Source of the DNA: Pogona vitticeps
Taxonomy: Eukaryota > Chordata > Lepidosauria > Squamata > Agamidae
Direction: 5' to 3'
NCBI RefSeq assembly: GCF_051106095.1
Contig: NC_135786.1
Coordinates: 210,003,501-210,067,500 of the forward strand
Length of the DNA stretch: 64,000 bases
In this document: positions 11,480 to 22,541 of the stretch, in pieces
How the letters are laid out: each line of letters starts with the position of its first letter
Numbering within the stretch: the stretch's first letter is position 1
Made by a program: the position numbers and the translations under genes
Notes under the pieces: generated by a model
Database searches by the model: none
The model's input: the letters and a program-made list of their open reading frames with translations, nothing else
Told to the model about the DNA's origin: nothing

Positions 11480-13150
11480 CAATATGATCTCGAGTGCCTT
11501 TTCCTTTTTTGAACCCAGATTGAACATCAGGCATTTCTCTCTCCATATAAGGTAAAAACCTTTGTTCTAATACCTTGAGCACCACTTTGCTAGCATGGGA
11601 AATTAGAGCACTGGTCCTATGGTGATTGTACTCCTTGGCTTCTCCTTTCTTGGAGATTCTAATTAATATTGAACATTTCCAAGCTGTGGGATATTGTTTT
11701 ATTTTCTATGTTTGTTGGCATATTCTTGTTAGGATTTTGATAGATTCAGTGTCTGTGGCTTGAAATACTTATATTGGTATCCTATCACCACCTCACCATT
11801 TATTTATTTCTGTTATTTCAGAGCAGCTTTCACGTCACTTGCTAGAATTGCAGGTTTTTCATCATAGGATTTGTCTTCAAAGGAGTCTGTCATCCTTTTA
11901 TCTCCCCTGTATAGGTCTTCAGTGTATTGTTTACACCTTCTCTTTATTTTCTCTTAATCAGTTAGTGTGCTTCTTTGTTCTTTCAGCCTTCCAAATCTAG
12001 GCTTAAATTTCTCTTTGATTCCTTGGGTCTTCTGGAAGAGATTTCTTGTTTATCCTCTTCTGTTGTTCTCTTATTTTTTTGCACTCGTTATGGTAACAGT
12101 TCTGTGTGTTTCTATGTGATAGTCACTGAAAAGCTGCATTCAGGATTCTGACTATTTCTGCCACCATTTACTTTTGTTTCTCGCCTCTCCTTTATTGTTT
12201 TTAGAGTTCTTCCATCATCTATTTTCTTTCCTTTTTATTACAGAAATTGCATTCTTCCCTAATAATATCATAAGCAGCATTCCACAGTTCTTCTTTATGG
12301 TCAACTGAGTTTAGTAATGCATATCTGTTCCTATGTGGACTTGAAATTCATCAAGAATGTTGTTTAAATGATTTTTTGGCACTAGGATTCTTTTAGTGTT
12401 CTTTATTACTTTACTCTGATGCTAGTTATTAACAGTTCATGATCTGTACTACAATCTGCTCCTGATATTATTATGGCAGAAAGAATACAGCTTCTAAACT
12501 GTATTCAGAGATCTGTCTGGCTCCCTCGCTGGGTGTTTTTAAGAGCCAACTTAAGAACTGGCTCTTTAGGCGGCCTTTCCCTCCTTGATTATCAAATAAT
12601 CACTTGATTATTTTTATTTTTTTCCCATCTTGAACCATATTACTACTGTTGCTTTTTATTTTATTATACTGTGTTTATTCTCTTTTTATTGTTAGCCGCC
12701 CAGAGTAGACTTGTGTCTAGATGGGAGGGGTATAAACAAACAAACAAACAAACAAAAAAACAAAAAAACAAACAAACAAACCTCCTGATTCCAGTTACAT
12801 ATTCTATTTGATTTCCATATTGGCCATCTGGTGATGTCTACATGTATAGTCATCTGCTTTGTTGCTTGAAATATGTATTTGCAATAAACAGACAACACAG
12901 AATTCTGTGAGTCATTCTGCATCATTTCTGACCCTTAAAGTAAATTTTCCAATAACTTTTGATTCTGCTTTGTTTCTACTTCTGCGTTCTAGTCACCTGT
13001 GATTGTAAGAATGCCTTATTTTGTTGTGTGGAACATAGTCTTGAGTGATGGTTATGTTGATAGGTTTTCCACAGAGCATACAGGAATTTGGAATTCTCAG
13101 TCAGTTTAAATAATACCAGGATACATTTGATTAACCCTAATCTTATTCTT
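11480..13150 (-). mobile_element. RTE-BovB LINE, degraded, interrupted by L2
   Basis: The minus strand still spells BovB endonuclease and reverse-transcriptase blocks in broken frames. Near 12,430 it gives 'SGADCSTDHELLI' (endonuclease end). Near 12,800-12,860 it gives 'SPDGQYGNQI'. Near 11,500-11,650 it gives 'ALISHASKVVLKVLEQR' and 'PDVQSGF' (RT fingers). The order runs from high to low coordinate, as expected for a minus-strand copy. An L2 3' fragment on the opposite strand splits the endonuclease between 'YVTGIRR' and the 'GADC' block. Many stops and shifts mark it as old. Both ends are missing. Confidence 0.8.
12496..12781 (+). mobile_element. L2 LINE 3' fragment with (CAAA)n tail, inserted in BovB
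   Basis: The last coding block ('GSLAGCF.EPT.ELAL..AFPP'-like) is followed by a 3' untranslated region and the signature 'GCCGCCCAGAGTAGAC', 'GGGAGGGGTATAAA', then a (CAAA)n tail at 12,730-12,781. BovB sequence resumes immediately after it, so the L2 piece inserted into the BovB copy and is the younger of the two. Confidence 0.8.
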
Positions 13151-14257
13151 GACTGTAATCTTACTGGTGCTAACCCCCAGTACACTGGAATTTTCAAACA
13201 ATAAATGCTTCACCACTTTCTTAATAAATAAAATATGCATGAGGTTGAAATAAATTATGTTCATAATGGATTCATGAGACAAATAAGAACAGGTTATGGA
13301 AATGGGAGGTCATGAACCTGTGATGTTCAGACTTGTCAAACAGCTGTGTGTGTTATTTCTTTTGCCTATGATATAAAGTGCCATGAATATGGACGATGCT
13401 ATATAAATTAATAGAATTATCAATCATATAATCCTATTCTTATTTTGCTTCACATATGGAGCTCATTAGAAACCAATTACTCTTCAATATCATCTTCAAT
13501 TCAGTGCTCATTAAATTGTACATGGGATTCCCCAGGGAAACACAGACAGCTGCCAGGAAAGATTCATGTTCCTTTCCTTCTCCTCTTCATCTGTATCTTC
13601 ATATGGTTGCTGTGGAAATCACTGTATTGAATTCTTGAAAAATATTTCGGGATATTATTGCTAAGGAGTAATATTCTATCTGCTCCTAAGAGATCCCCAC
13701 AGTTGAGAATTTGCCAAGATCCACATCTCTGCAGAGTGACCTGGGGACAGGCATTGTCAAATTCTGCCTGTCCAGTATTGCATGTCAATGCTCCTTGTTT
13801 ACACAGCTGCCTCTTCCTCTGCGGGCCAAGAAAGTGAGTGAGGCGGGTAAGAAGGAAGGTGAGTTGGCTCACCCAGACAGCTCACCTGTCAATTGAAAAT
13901 TTTCTGCTTCTTGACACATATTATTAGAACACCTTTGATATAAGGTTGGATGAGGCCTGGGGAACACTGCATTCTGGTTCCCATTCCACCATGCCACTCT
14001 TCGTCCTAATTGTGACAATAATATTAAGGTGGGGAAAAATTATATGTCACTTGGGCTCTTTAGAGAAAAAATAAATAAAAATGCTGTAAATAAAATATTT
14101 TGAGGCCCAAGAGGAAGATGCTAGGTTATGGCTTAGAGTTTATCTATATTCACTGTAAGCAGCCAATTAAGTAGCTAAACAAGTATAAGATGAGTAAAAA
14201 AACAAATTAAACAAATCACTATTGTTTTTAATTCAACATACTATGTGCTATGTAGTT
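13151..14257. other. No gene seen; possible LINE/SINE tail near 13,370
   Basis: 'AAAGTGCCATGAATATGGAC' and 'GATGCTATATAAATTAATAG' resemble a degraded retroposon 3' end. Open frames at 13,445-13,640 and 13,564-13,872 show no known domain. Confidence 0.35.
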
Positions 14258-14374
14258 GCTCTTCCTTCAAAAATCTTTTTTTTAGGATGCTTACTTTGTT
14301 TCTTGAACTCATTTCTGGGAGTTCAAGAAATGAAGTAAGTAAGCATCCTAAAAAAAGATTTTTGAAGGAAGAGC
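14258..14374. repeat. 117-bp near-perfect palindrome
   Basis: The left arm begins 'GCTCTTCCTTCAAAAATCTT' and the right arm ends with its reverse complement. The arms are about 52 bp each and differ by a few bases and a small gap, with a ~10-bp loop. No TA or 8-bp duplication is obvious. It could be a small foldback element or a recent inverted duplication. It forces open frames on both strands, which are not genes. Confidence 0.9.
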
Positions 14375-15274
14375 GAGTGTTCATGGTTGCCTCAGGTGTA
14401 TTTAAATTCTTCTTCCTCCTTTGGAGCTCTGGAAAGAATGAGTGCCAACTCCATATTATTTTTCTCATACAGCATGGTTACTCATCAGTGCATTGGGCAG
14501 CTTGCCACCAATATTAGCAGGCAGTAGAGAGAAATTCCTGTAAATGAAGATTAAAAGAAGCCACTTTGAAATTGGCTGAGGTGGGCAAACTAAGGATTTT
14601 GTGGCTCTGCTTGTATTGTAAATCAGCATACACGGTACCATCACTGACTATTTAATTAACTGCTTCACAGTTTGCCAGCAAAAGGGGAGTGAATAAGGAT
14701 GCAATATGGAAGGTATAGTAGATAATTTCAAAAAGGTCTGTATTATTTCCAGCAGCAAAATATTATTATTTCAAATATAAAACATCTAAGTGGGAACCAT
14801 TAATGCCACAGAAATTCCTCACTGAAAGAGTCACATGAGATGCAACAAATGGTTACTAAAGGGAGGGCCTGTTTAGTTGAGCCATCTTGGTTATGAAATA
14901 TTCTCCCTATAAACACTCTCTATAAACACCCACTTGACATTAACTTTATGGATTTTTTAAAATATGCATATTTAATATAAGAAAAAATAATTTTAAATGG
15001 TATATATTTCTCTCTCCCCCTCCTGCCCCTGCCCTCACCCTCACCCCAAGTTTTTTCAGTCTTTTTGTCTGACAGCCTTTTCAACCCAAAGAACATCAGT
15101 TTTGGGGCAATATACACAGTGTTAAATAAGTAAGCAAGTATCAGGTCTGTACATTATATGCCAAATTCTGGGTAGAAATTGTGTCATTGATGTGAACCAG
15201 TTCCACTACTGATCAGAATAATCTCAGATGAGGAAAAAAATGGTCATTTGAAGGGTTAAGTGAAGAAAGGGAAA
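14375..15274. other. No gene or clear repeat seen
   Basis: Unique-looking AT-rich sequence with a C-rich patch near 15,010-15,050. Confidence 0.5.
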
Positions 15275-15287
15275 CAGAACATAAGCA

Positions 15288-15531
15288 ATGTATTCGCGAA
15301 GGCTTTCACGGCCGGGATCTAATGGTTGTTGTGGGTTTTTCGGGCTTCTTGGCCGTGTTCCGAAGGTGGTTCTTCCTAACATTTCACCAGTCTCTGTGGC
15401 TGCATCTTCAGAGGACAGCAAACTGTGCTCTGTTTGCTGTCCTCTGAAGATGCCGGCCACAGAGACTGGCGAAACGTTAGGAAGAACCACCTTCAGAACA
15501 CAGCCAAGAAGCCCGAAAAACCCACAACAAC
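15288..15531. mobile_element. Penelope-like inverted-repeat element with 13-bp target duplication
   Basis: Two ~95-bp arms in inverted orientation flank a short centre ('TGTGCTCT'). Each arm carries 'GAAGATGC', then 'CACAGAGACTGG', then a 'GAAA' block, 'GTTAGGAAGAACCACCTT', and 'AAGAAGCCCGAAAAACCCAC'. An asymmetric 34-bp lead ('TATTCGCGAAGGCTTTCACG') precedes the left arm. A perfect 13-bp direct repeat 'CAGAACATAAGCA' flanks it (15,275-15,287 and 15,532-15,544). In the right arm 'CTGAAGA' (15,444-15,450) and 'GAAAC' (15,471-15,475), separated by a 20-base spacer with a possible GCC/GGC stem, resemble a hammerhead core. Penelope-like retroelements are known to carry such motifs. Family assignment is inference; no protein is encoded. 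Confidence 0.65.
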
Positions 15532-15695
15532 CAGAACATAAGCAGATGCCGCAGTGGCATGGGGTAATGAAAAAAGGGGAAGGAGCTGATCCTCACTAAG
15601 TGATCGCTTCACCTTCCTGCGCTTTCCAGTTCTTAGGAAATGTTGGGAAGTCCCTTGAATGAGTTCACTTGGGCTTTAGACTGTTTTACACAGAG

Positions 15696-15803
15696 TCTTA
15701 GAACTGCAGCGCCAACTCCTGTCATGGAGGCACAGTGAAGAATCGAACTCCCAGTCTCCAGTTCCACAGCCAGATGCCTAAGCCACTGAGCTATCCAACG
15801 GTC
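15696..15803 (-). mobile_element. tRNA-derived SINE with CR1-like 3' part
   Basis: The minus strand reads 'GGATAGCTCAGTGGCTTAGG' (A-box region), 'GGGAGTTCGATTCTTCACTG' (B box), then 'CTGCAGTTCTAAGA'. It is the same family as 6,290-6,416 and 60,806-60,930. The tRNA-like promoter boxes are the best preserved of the three copies. Confidence 0.7.
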
Positions 15804-17564
15804 TCTAAGCAACCACTGATGTGTGTCATTTGTGACTGATGTTCCTGCTGAAAATGATGCAGACCTTTAAGTGCTAGAGAGATTAAGGCAGAGACTACAG
15901 TGGATTGTTAAATTTCAGTTTGATTTAGGTGTGTGTCTATGTGAAACGATGTTGGAAGCTTGCCTTCTTGTGTGAGTGTTGAGTGATTACATTTAGTAAG
16001 TTTTAGTGTAGTAGATTTTGTTTTTCTTCTTGTTCCTTTTTTTTTTTGTTCCTTTTTTTTTTTTTGTCCTGTATTGGTTTCAAGACTGAGTCACCATCTG
16101 GATGGGATTGGAGGACTAATCGATAGTCAAAATAAATAAATTTCTGTGACTACAGCTATGTTCCTAGTTGAATTACTCCTATCAGCAGTCCTCAAGAATG
16201 TAATATAAGTACATTACATGTTCAGATATGACACCCAAGTGAGATTATGGAAAGTTTGCCTAAATCAGCAAAGTTTTTAAAAAAGAAGAATAGCAACAGG
16301 AACAAAACCCTAAAGACTTTTAAAAGATGTATGAGGAAGAGGCTGGGAAATGGCTATAAAAACAATTTTGCTGCTCCTTTCAGGTGTTAAGAAAAGCATC
16401 AGTCTGAACATGTGAAGAGAGAGTGGGTTGCTAGCTGCATTCCCTCCCAGTCTCTGTCTTCAGATGGAGAGTGACAGTTTGAAAAGGAAAGCCTCTGCTA
16501 TGCTTGGTAAATTTCCATGTCATCGGGGATCTGAAAAATCAGAGTTTGATCGTGCAAGGAAATACATAAAAAGAACTCTCTTCTTCAGACCATCATTCTC
16601 TTAGGACTGGGAGGGGGTGAAGCTAGTACTCTGTTTTTCCTCATATGTTTATATCAACTCTTTTCTGAACTCTTTAATAAGCTGATGAGAAGTGTAATAT
16701 CTAGAGTAGGTCCCGAGAGCATTGGAAAATTACATCCTTACTGCTCATACATGTTCAGTTTCCAGCCATTTCTTTAATTCCTCCTCCCCCCCAAAAAAGA
16801 ACACAATTAGACACATGCAGCATTCAACAAAGCTTGTGAACAATTAGTTATTGCTTTGTGGGCTTGGTGTGGAAAAAATAATAATACTTATGACAAGCAT
16901 CTCAACTTTTATTTGTGAAACTGCCTTCAGCATCCACGATCTCAGCAACTATGCACTGTGCATTTTTTTAAAACATCTGAAAAACCATGGAAGTCTCTCC
17001 AGATCTTTCTGGTTTTACATTTAAGTGTCTCAACCCTGAACACCTCAGACAAATGACATTTTTCAATTATTGTTGAAATCAAGAGATGAACACTGTCTTC
17101 TTATGAGTCCTTTAGTCAGACAGGCTTTACCTGGTATATGGTGTCACAGAACGCAGCCCAATTGACCCGTTGCGTAGAACGTTGTCTCAGTCAGCAAGTA
17201 CTGATGGACATATTCGGGTGAACTGAGGAACTGAAAAGTAATTCATAAACAGTAGTTGTGGTGGGGAGGGGTTAACAGAGACATAGCAGCCAGAATCCAA
17301 CTGAAGAGTTATGCTAATGTAAAACTGTCAACATAAATTTCAGCAGTGAATTGCCACTAGTTAGGAAGTTGGTGTAGGCAGTTGTTCTTATGTGTCAAAT
17401 CACATCATTTTGGTGCCAAGTTAAAGCATAGTCATTTACCAAGGCCTTGGAGGTTAAGGATTGTAGCTGTAATAGACTGTGGAGGCTTCTTTATTGTTGT
17501 TGTCTTTAAAGTTTTATGCAGTATTTAATATAAACGTTTTAAAAATATTGGATTTTATTATATT
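15804..17564. other. No gene seen; T-runs near 16,040-16,066
   Basis: Two T-runs at 16,037-16,066 and a possible LINE tail ('CATCTGGATGGGATTGG', AAATAAATAAAT) near 16,090-16,140. The rest is unique-looking. Confidence 0.45.
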
Positions 17565-18350
17565 ATTTTGCCCTCTCACTCCCAGAAAAAAGAGATGGGC
17601 ACAGATGTTGGGATTAAGTAGGGCTACATTTACTAAATTATACATTTTCACCCTCAACCTGCAGGGGGGCCTGAACATAATGCAGATACCTGGGGGCAGG
17701 CTCCAGGGGTACCTCTTAACCCCTTTCCTGATCCGTAATGGGCAAGTCCCAAGCCCCGGGTCCAAGCCGTCCATGAACAGCTCATACCCAGCTGGCAAGA
17801 ACTGGGAGTCCCTACCCAGCCACTAACTGTCCAGTTCCTCCTGAATTTAGGCTGCCAACGGCCAGATCTGGCCCACAAGCAACCCTCATCATGGAAAGCG
17901 AAACTCCAGATCTGAGTTGCCGCGATGCTGGGCACAATAGCGCCCTGAGTGCCTATTGGGAACTCACCGAAACTGATTTTCCATTCCACATTACCACCAT
18001 GTGACCTATTTAAAAGTGGTGCCACCCAATCTGCCCCTAACATTCCATGGGTAGTCAGTATGGCATAGGTAAAAACTCACCCAACTACCTTTCAAATGCT
18101 AATCAGGTAAAAATTGGGTCAAAAATTCCTGTCCAGTTCTGAAATGACCACATAAGCTACACTGGGCATATGGTGGGTGAGTGGGTTGCCATGTTTGATA
18201 GAGAGCCGGCTAAACCAGATAACGCGGCTCAACCCGTTCTGTCCCCAGTTCAGCAGCAGGGAAGATCCCTGTGGGTATCCTTGCCTACCCGCATCTGTCT
18301 GAGAGGAGCAGACAAATAGTCCCTGCCAACACATGGATGTACTCTGGAAG
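17565..18350 (-). mobile_element. Fossil fragment related to the Ngaro/DIRS-like element
   Basis: The stretch 17,620-17,770 parallels the 3' noncoding end of the large element at 45,425-45,600. 'GGGCTACATTTACTAAATTA' corresponds to 'GGGCCACACTTTATTAAC', both then have a 'GGGGCCTG' block, and 'AATGGGCAAGTCCCAAGCCC' corresponds to 'AATGGGCGAGTCCCAGGCCC'. The rest (to about 18,350) is locally GC-richer than its flanks and has no recognisable domain. I take it as a broken relative of the same broad family. Ends are uncertain. Confidence 0.45.
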
Positions 18351-18425
18351 GGGCAAGCTTTATTGTCATAATTTGCCCTGAGATGCTAGCATATAGGGTG
18401 AAATATAAATAAATAAACAAACAGT

Positions 18426-18970
18426 GCAACGTGGTTGCAAAAAAGGTAAACGCTATTTTAGGCTGTCTTAACAGAAGTATATTCTCCAAGCCCTGTGAAG
18501 TACCAGTTCCCCTCTATTCAGCACTGGTTAAGCCTCATCTTGAGTTGTGTGTCCAACTTTGCACTTTTGGAAGGATGGTGGCAAACTGGAACAAATTCAG
18601 AAGTGAGGAAAGACTGAAACAACTGGGTATATTTAGCCTTGAGAAAAGAAGACAGAAGGGAGGCATAATTAGGCATCCTTCCCTCTCAAGAGACTACGGT
18701 AACATGCTCTGTATGGAGGACTTCAAACAGCACTTTTGAAATACTTGAAAGATGGTTATACAGAGGAGGAGCAGGATCTGTTCTCAATCATCCCAAGACA
18801 CATAATAATGGGCTCTAGTTATAGGAAGCCAGATTTTGGCTGAGTATCAGGAAAAACTGTTAGAGGAGTATGATAATAGAACCAATTACTGGGGAGATAG
18901 CGAGAGCTTCAATGCTGGAGGCTTTTAAGAAAAAAATGGACATTACTACTTCTTGCCTGGCCATCTCCAT
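18426..18970 (+). mobile_element. CR1 LINE fragment, interrupted
   Basis: Sequence follows the CR1 last coding block: 'GTTCCCCTCTATTCAGCACT', then 'AAACTGGAACAAATTCAGA', 'AACTGGGTATATTTAGCCTT', 'GAAATACTTGAAAGATGG'. It translates in part as 'VPVPLYSALVKPHLELCVQL'. A ~65-bp piece of another LINE interrupts it at 18,670-18,734. Both ends are truncated. A retroposon tail (AAATAAATAAACAAAC, about 18,400-18,423) abuts the left end. Confidence 0.85.
18670..18734 (-). mobile_element. Very short LINE 3' end inserted in CR1
   Basis: 'AGGCATCCTTCCCTCTCAAG' and 'AGACTACGGTAACATGCTCT' match the 3' terminus of the minus-strand LINE at 53,175-54,005. CR1 sequence is continuous on either side. This is a 5'-truncated insertion of only about 65 bp, younger than the CR1 copy. 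Confidence 0.75.
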
Positions 18971-21059
18971 AATATTCTAGTGTTTAATATGCAGGAATTC
19001 AGAATTTGGTTTGGGTTTCATTTTTTAAATGGACTACTCACTCAAAGGAAGCTTTATCTGCAGTTTGAGGCTCTGCAGTTGAGAAACTAATTCATATCTG
19101 GCCTGTTGGTTGTGAAACAGTTATACATGGGTCTCTTGTTGCAAGAAAAAACTTAGGCAGCCAGGACACTTTTATGCAAACTGATCATATATGATTGGAT
19201 GAAGCATTCCTCCAATTTCTGATAACTTGTTGAGACTCCATGTTCTTTGTACAGTTTATGCATAGCATTAATTGCAAACGAAGCTATGGTACTTTTGTAT
19301 TCTCAGTCCTAGCTTGCTACCTTATAATAATGTTTCCTATGGTTGTATTTTATTTTTTTATTCTGTTAGGCTTTTATTTGATCCTGTGTTTTTGTTTTCG
19401 AATTCATCTGAAACTGAGCTTACGAGGTGGATTTCCCATTCCTTGTAAAGATTTCTATACCAAGATTACTCAGAAAAACTCATTTGATAGCATCAACAAT
19501 GGCAATTTTGATTTTCCTTTTGATAATATTTTGGCTAATGGACTTTCTGTCTTTACTTTGCTTCTATGGTTCCCCTGTGGTTGTTATGGCAACTGAAATC
19601 AGTGCTGTTGTCCAACTGTTGCACAAGCACATTGTGTCAGAAAATATCACCTACAACGACTCTTATTGTCATTTTTTTTCCAGTCTGCAAAAAAGAAAAG
19701 AAAAGAAAAAACAGAACTATAGTCAGGAAACTCATATCGTTTAATTCCAAGAATGATATTCTTTCATATTATAACACCATGGTAATGTACAAAAATAACA
19801 ATAGCAACCCTACTGTGCAAATAAGTACAAAACCAATTTTCAGTTTGGCACTTAAAAATAAGCTACAGAAATGGCTAAAAAAAGGCCAGAGCTCAGAATT
19901 TAAATTTAAAATTATTTTGGAAAAATCAATTCATTCCATTGTTATCTAGCTTTGAAAAGTGAACAATAGGACAGAATCTTACTGTTGATTTACACTTGTG
20001 TTAGGGAAATTGTGTAAGTCGTGGACACAAATTAATGCTTGTTGGCAAAGTTTTGGTTACATTCCTGAACATGTGCCCAGTCATGCAGTCAGATGTACAT
20101 CACAAATTGCTAACAGGATTCTGACGAGTGTCAACATTTTAATGTCAGAAAAATTTCTAACTACATGATATACTCATGAATTGTATAAAATATCGTAAAC
20201 CTTGAAAAATTCCTCTCAGAATACTTCTAAAATGTCTTTAAATGCCCTTTTAAAAGTAACCATTTCATGTAACTAGAAAAATGTTATGTTATTCCTCTTC
20301 ATTACATTATATTTGAAATGTAACTTGACTGCACAGCCATTACTCAAAAAAGCAGTTACATGACCTGCACTATAGGTAACTATATTACCTGTAACTCATT
20401 ATGTTTAGATTGTGACAGCAACATGAGACAAATGCTCTCCTTTTAAATTTTCTGTGGTTTTGAAACTGTTATTTTTTTGAATGAGCTGTATGTATTCTCC
20501 TATTAGAGTGCAAAGTATTGTTAAGAGAGTACATTTATTTTACAATATATTCTTCCAAATTAGAGTTATAATTATAGTGTGGCATTTATCTGTGGGAATG
20601 GGTGCTGCTTTGCAGGAAAAAAATCACAATAGAAGACACTAATAATTAACTATCTGTTTGTACTAGGCTTTTACACCCTTGAATAACATTTTCTATTGCA
20701 TGTAAACCTGTTTAGTATAATATGGTCATTCTCCCAGGTTGTTCAGTATATAAACCGAGTGGATGATGATTCATATTCCTGGTGAAAGATGGAACTGCCT
20801 GACAGACCTTCAGTTAGTGTAAGGGGAGGGGGGGGTCTTCTAGTTTTTCTGTCCTTTCCCAGCCATTCCTCTTCTCTGCATAGGCTTTTCCTTCCAGTGA
20901 GTAACAATTTGAGACAATATAAATATTCCATTTCTGGAACTGACTTAATCCACACTTTATTCGAGCAGAATATCCAGGAAGCAGGAGGGCTTTGGGCAGT
21001 GGATCCCTAGCTTTCCATGATCTGCCCAAGGACATAACTTTTTCTGTTTTACTGCTTGT
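18971..21059. other. No gene or clear repeat seen (2.1 kb)
   Basis: AT-rich. Overlapping open frames at 19,240-19,949 encode hydrophobic and Lys/Asn-rich peptides typical of AT-rich noncoding DNA, with no family resemblance. Confidence 0.5.
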
Positions 21060-21069
21060 TTAGTCCCCA

Positions 21070-21420
21070 ACGTGGGGACGTGGTGGCGCTGCGGGCTAAA
21101 CCGCAGAAGCTTTTGTGTGCTGCAGGGTCAGAAGACCAGAAGTCGTAAGATCGAATCCACATGATGGAGTGAGCTCCCGTCGCTTTGTCCCAGCTCCTCG
21201 CCAACCTAGCAGTTCGAAAGCATGTAAATGCGAGTAGATAAATAGGTACCACCTCGGTGAGAAGGTAAACAGCATTCCGTGTATAGCCGTGCTGGCCACG
21301 TGACAACGGAAACTGTCTTTGGACAAACGCTGGTTCTACGGCTTGGAAACAGGGATGAGCAGCGCCCCCTAGAGTCGAACATGACTGACTAAAATATCAA
21401 GGGGAACCTTTACCTGTACC
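21070..21420 (+). mobile_element. Sauria-type SINE, near full length, 10-bp target duplication
   Basis: It begins with a tRNA-like 'GGACGTGGTGGCGCTGCGGG' and has an A-box region 'GCTAAACCGC' and B-box-like 'GATCGAATCCAC'. The body includes 'CAACCTAGCAGTTCGAAAGC' and 'GTAGATAAATAGGTACCACC', and the end is 'GGGGAACCTTTACCTGTACC'. These are hallmarks of Sauria SINEs, which are known from squamates. The tail region 'AGAGTCGAACATGACTGACT' is related to BovB LINE tails, which supply its reverse transcriptase. 'TTAGTCCCCA' occurs at 21,060-21,069 and 21,421-21,430 as the target duplication. Confidence 0.93.
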
Positions 21421-21430
21421 TTAGTCCCCA

Positions 21431-22186
21431 CCAGTGAAAAAGCAGGGAAAAGGGCCATGGTTTTCCATGTTCACAATGGGGACAGGGCTTCTGCAAGAAT
21501 CACCTTCTATGCCCACCCATGGATTTTCTAGACCATGAGCAGAGAGGGAGTCCCTCTGGCTTCTAAGATACTTTTCCAAGGGATGAATCACATTGAGTTG
21601 TATGTCATGTAATCAATAGAAAACGATAGGAATTAGACCATCCCAGTCTCAGAGTATTTCCTACTTTATTTGTCAATGTAGTTACTCCCGAATATATTCA
21701 TTGTATTTCTTATAGAATGCATTGATCTTATTTTAAATTCTCTCCTTTCCACTCTTTATTAGCATCTTTATCCTGCCTTATATAACACTCCATATAAGTA
21801 CAATAATTAGAGTTCCAATTATAGAAATTTTAATTTAAGGATATGCATTTTAAGTTGCATCCTATGTCCAATTACCTGAAACTAGATAATACAGGATAGA
21901 AACAAGTCTGTGTTTAGTGTAGGGATTCATACTGTCTAAGCTGAAGGCTCAAACTTTTCAAACTTTCCAGCTCCCATCAAGTCTAAGTACAACTTCAGAT
22001 GAAATCTAACACCACCAGACCACCTGATGAGCCTCTTTTGATTGTCTGCCTAGCACATCATCTCCTTTACACCTCAAAGTGCCATACAGACTACAGGGAC
22101 TTAAGGGCAAGACTTTCCCTCTTCTCCTGCACAGCCATTATTTCTGTAACATCTTGCCTCATGAACCGATCAGTAACTTGAAAGCT
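21431..22186. other. No gene or clear repeat seen
   Basis: Unique-looking sequence. Confidence 0.5.
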
Positions 22187-22285
22187 TGGGAGGGAAACTT
22201 TTAGTTGGCCTAATAAAAGTATCACATGCAATAAGGACTTTGAAATTTGTTTGATGACTAACATGGCTACCTCTGTTTCTTTTTC
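22187..22285 (-). mobile_element. Dispersed repeat 'GTGGCACCTTAAAGAC' family, reverse orientation
   Basis: 'AAAGCTTGGGAGGGAAACTT' leads to 'GACTAACATGGCTACCTCTG', the opposite-orientation end of the repeat seen at 10,118-10,200. It is diverged. Confidence 0.5.
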
Positions 22286-22316
22286 TTTTTTTTTTCTGTG
22301 AAGAAGTACATTTCAA

Positions 22317-22385
22317 ATCAGAGGTAAATCCCACTGTGTTCAGTGGGGCTTACCTCCAAGTAGGCAGGCATAAGGTTACACTGCC
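22317..22385. mobile_element. Short dispersed repeat
   Basis: 'CACTGTGTTCAGTGGGGCTT' and 'ACCTCCAAGTAGGCAGGCAT' belong to the same family as the scrap at 4,291-4,320. The class is unknown. Confidence 0.5.
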
Positions 22386-22426
22386 AGGCAATTAATCTAT
22401 TGATTAAATCACCATTGATGTGTATT

Positions 22427-22433
22427 CTCTCTC

Positions 22434-22465
<32 letters not shown>

Positions 22466-22466
22466 G

Positions 22467-22539
<73 letters not shown>
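22427..22539. repeat. (CT)n-(CA)n compound microsatellite
   Basis: About 84 bp of CT with occasional CG or TT interruptions, then about 14 CA units. Confidence 0.95.

Positions 22540-22541
<2 letters not shown>

Noticed and set aside
13564-13896. Opposed frames near 13.6-13.9 kb considered as an exon
   Set aside because: No recognisable domain, and both strands are equally open.
15224-15599. Open frames on both strands around 15.3-15.6 kb
   Set aside because: They come from the inverted arms of the Penelope-like element.
19240-19949. Hydrophobic overlapping frames that could suggest a membrane protein
   Set aside because: Phe/Leu/Ile-rich translation is typical of T-rich noncoding DNA; three frames overlap and none has a motif.
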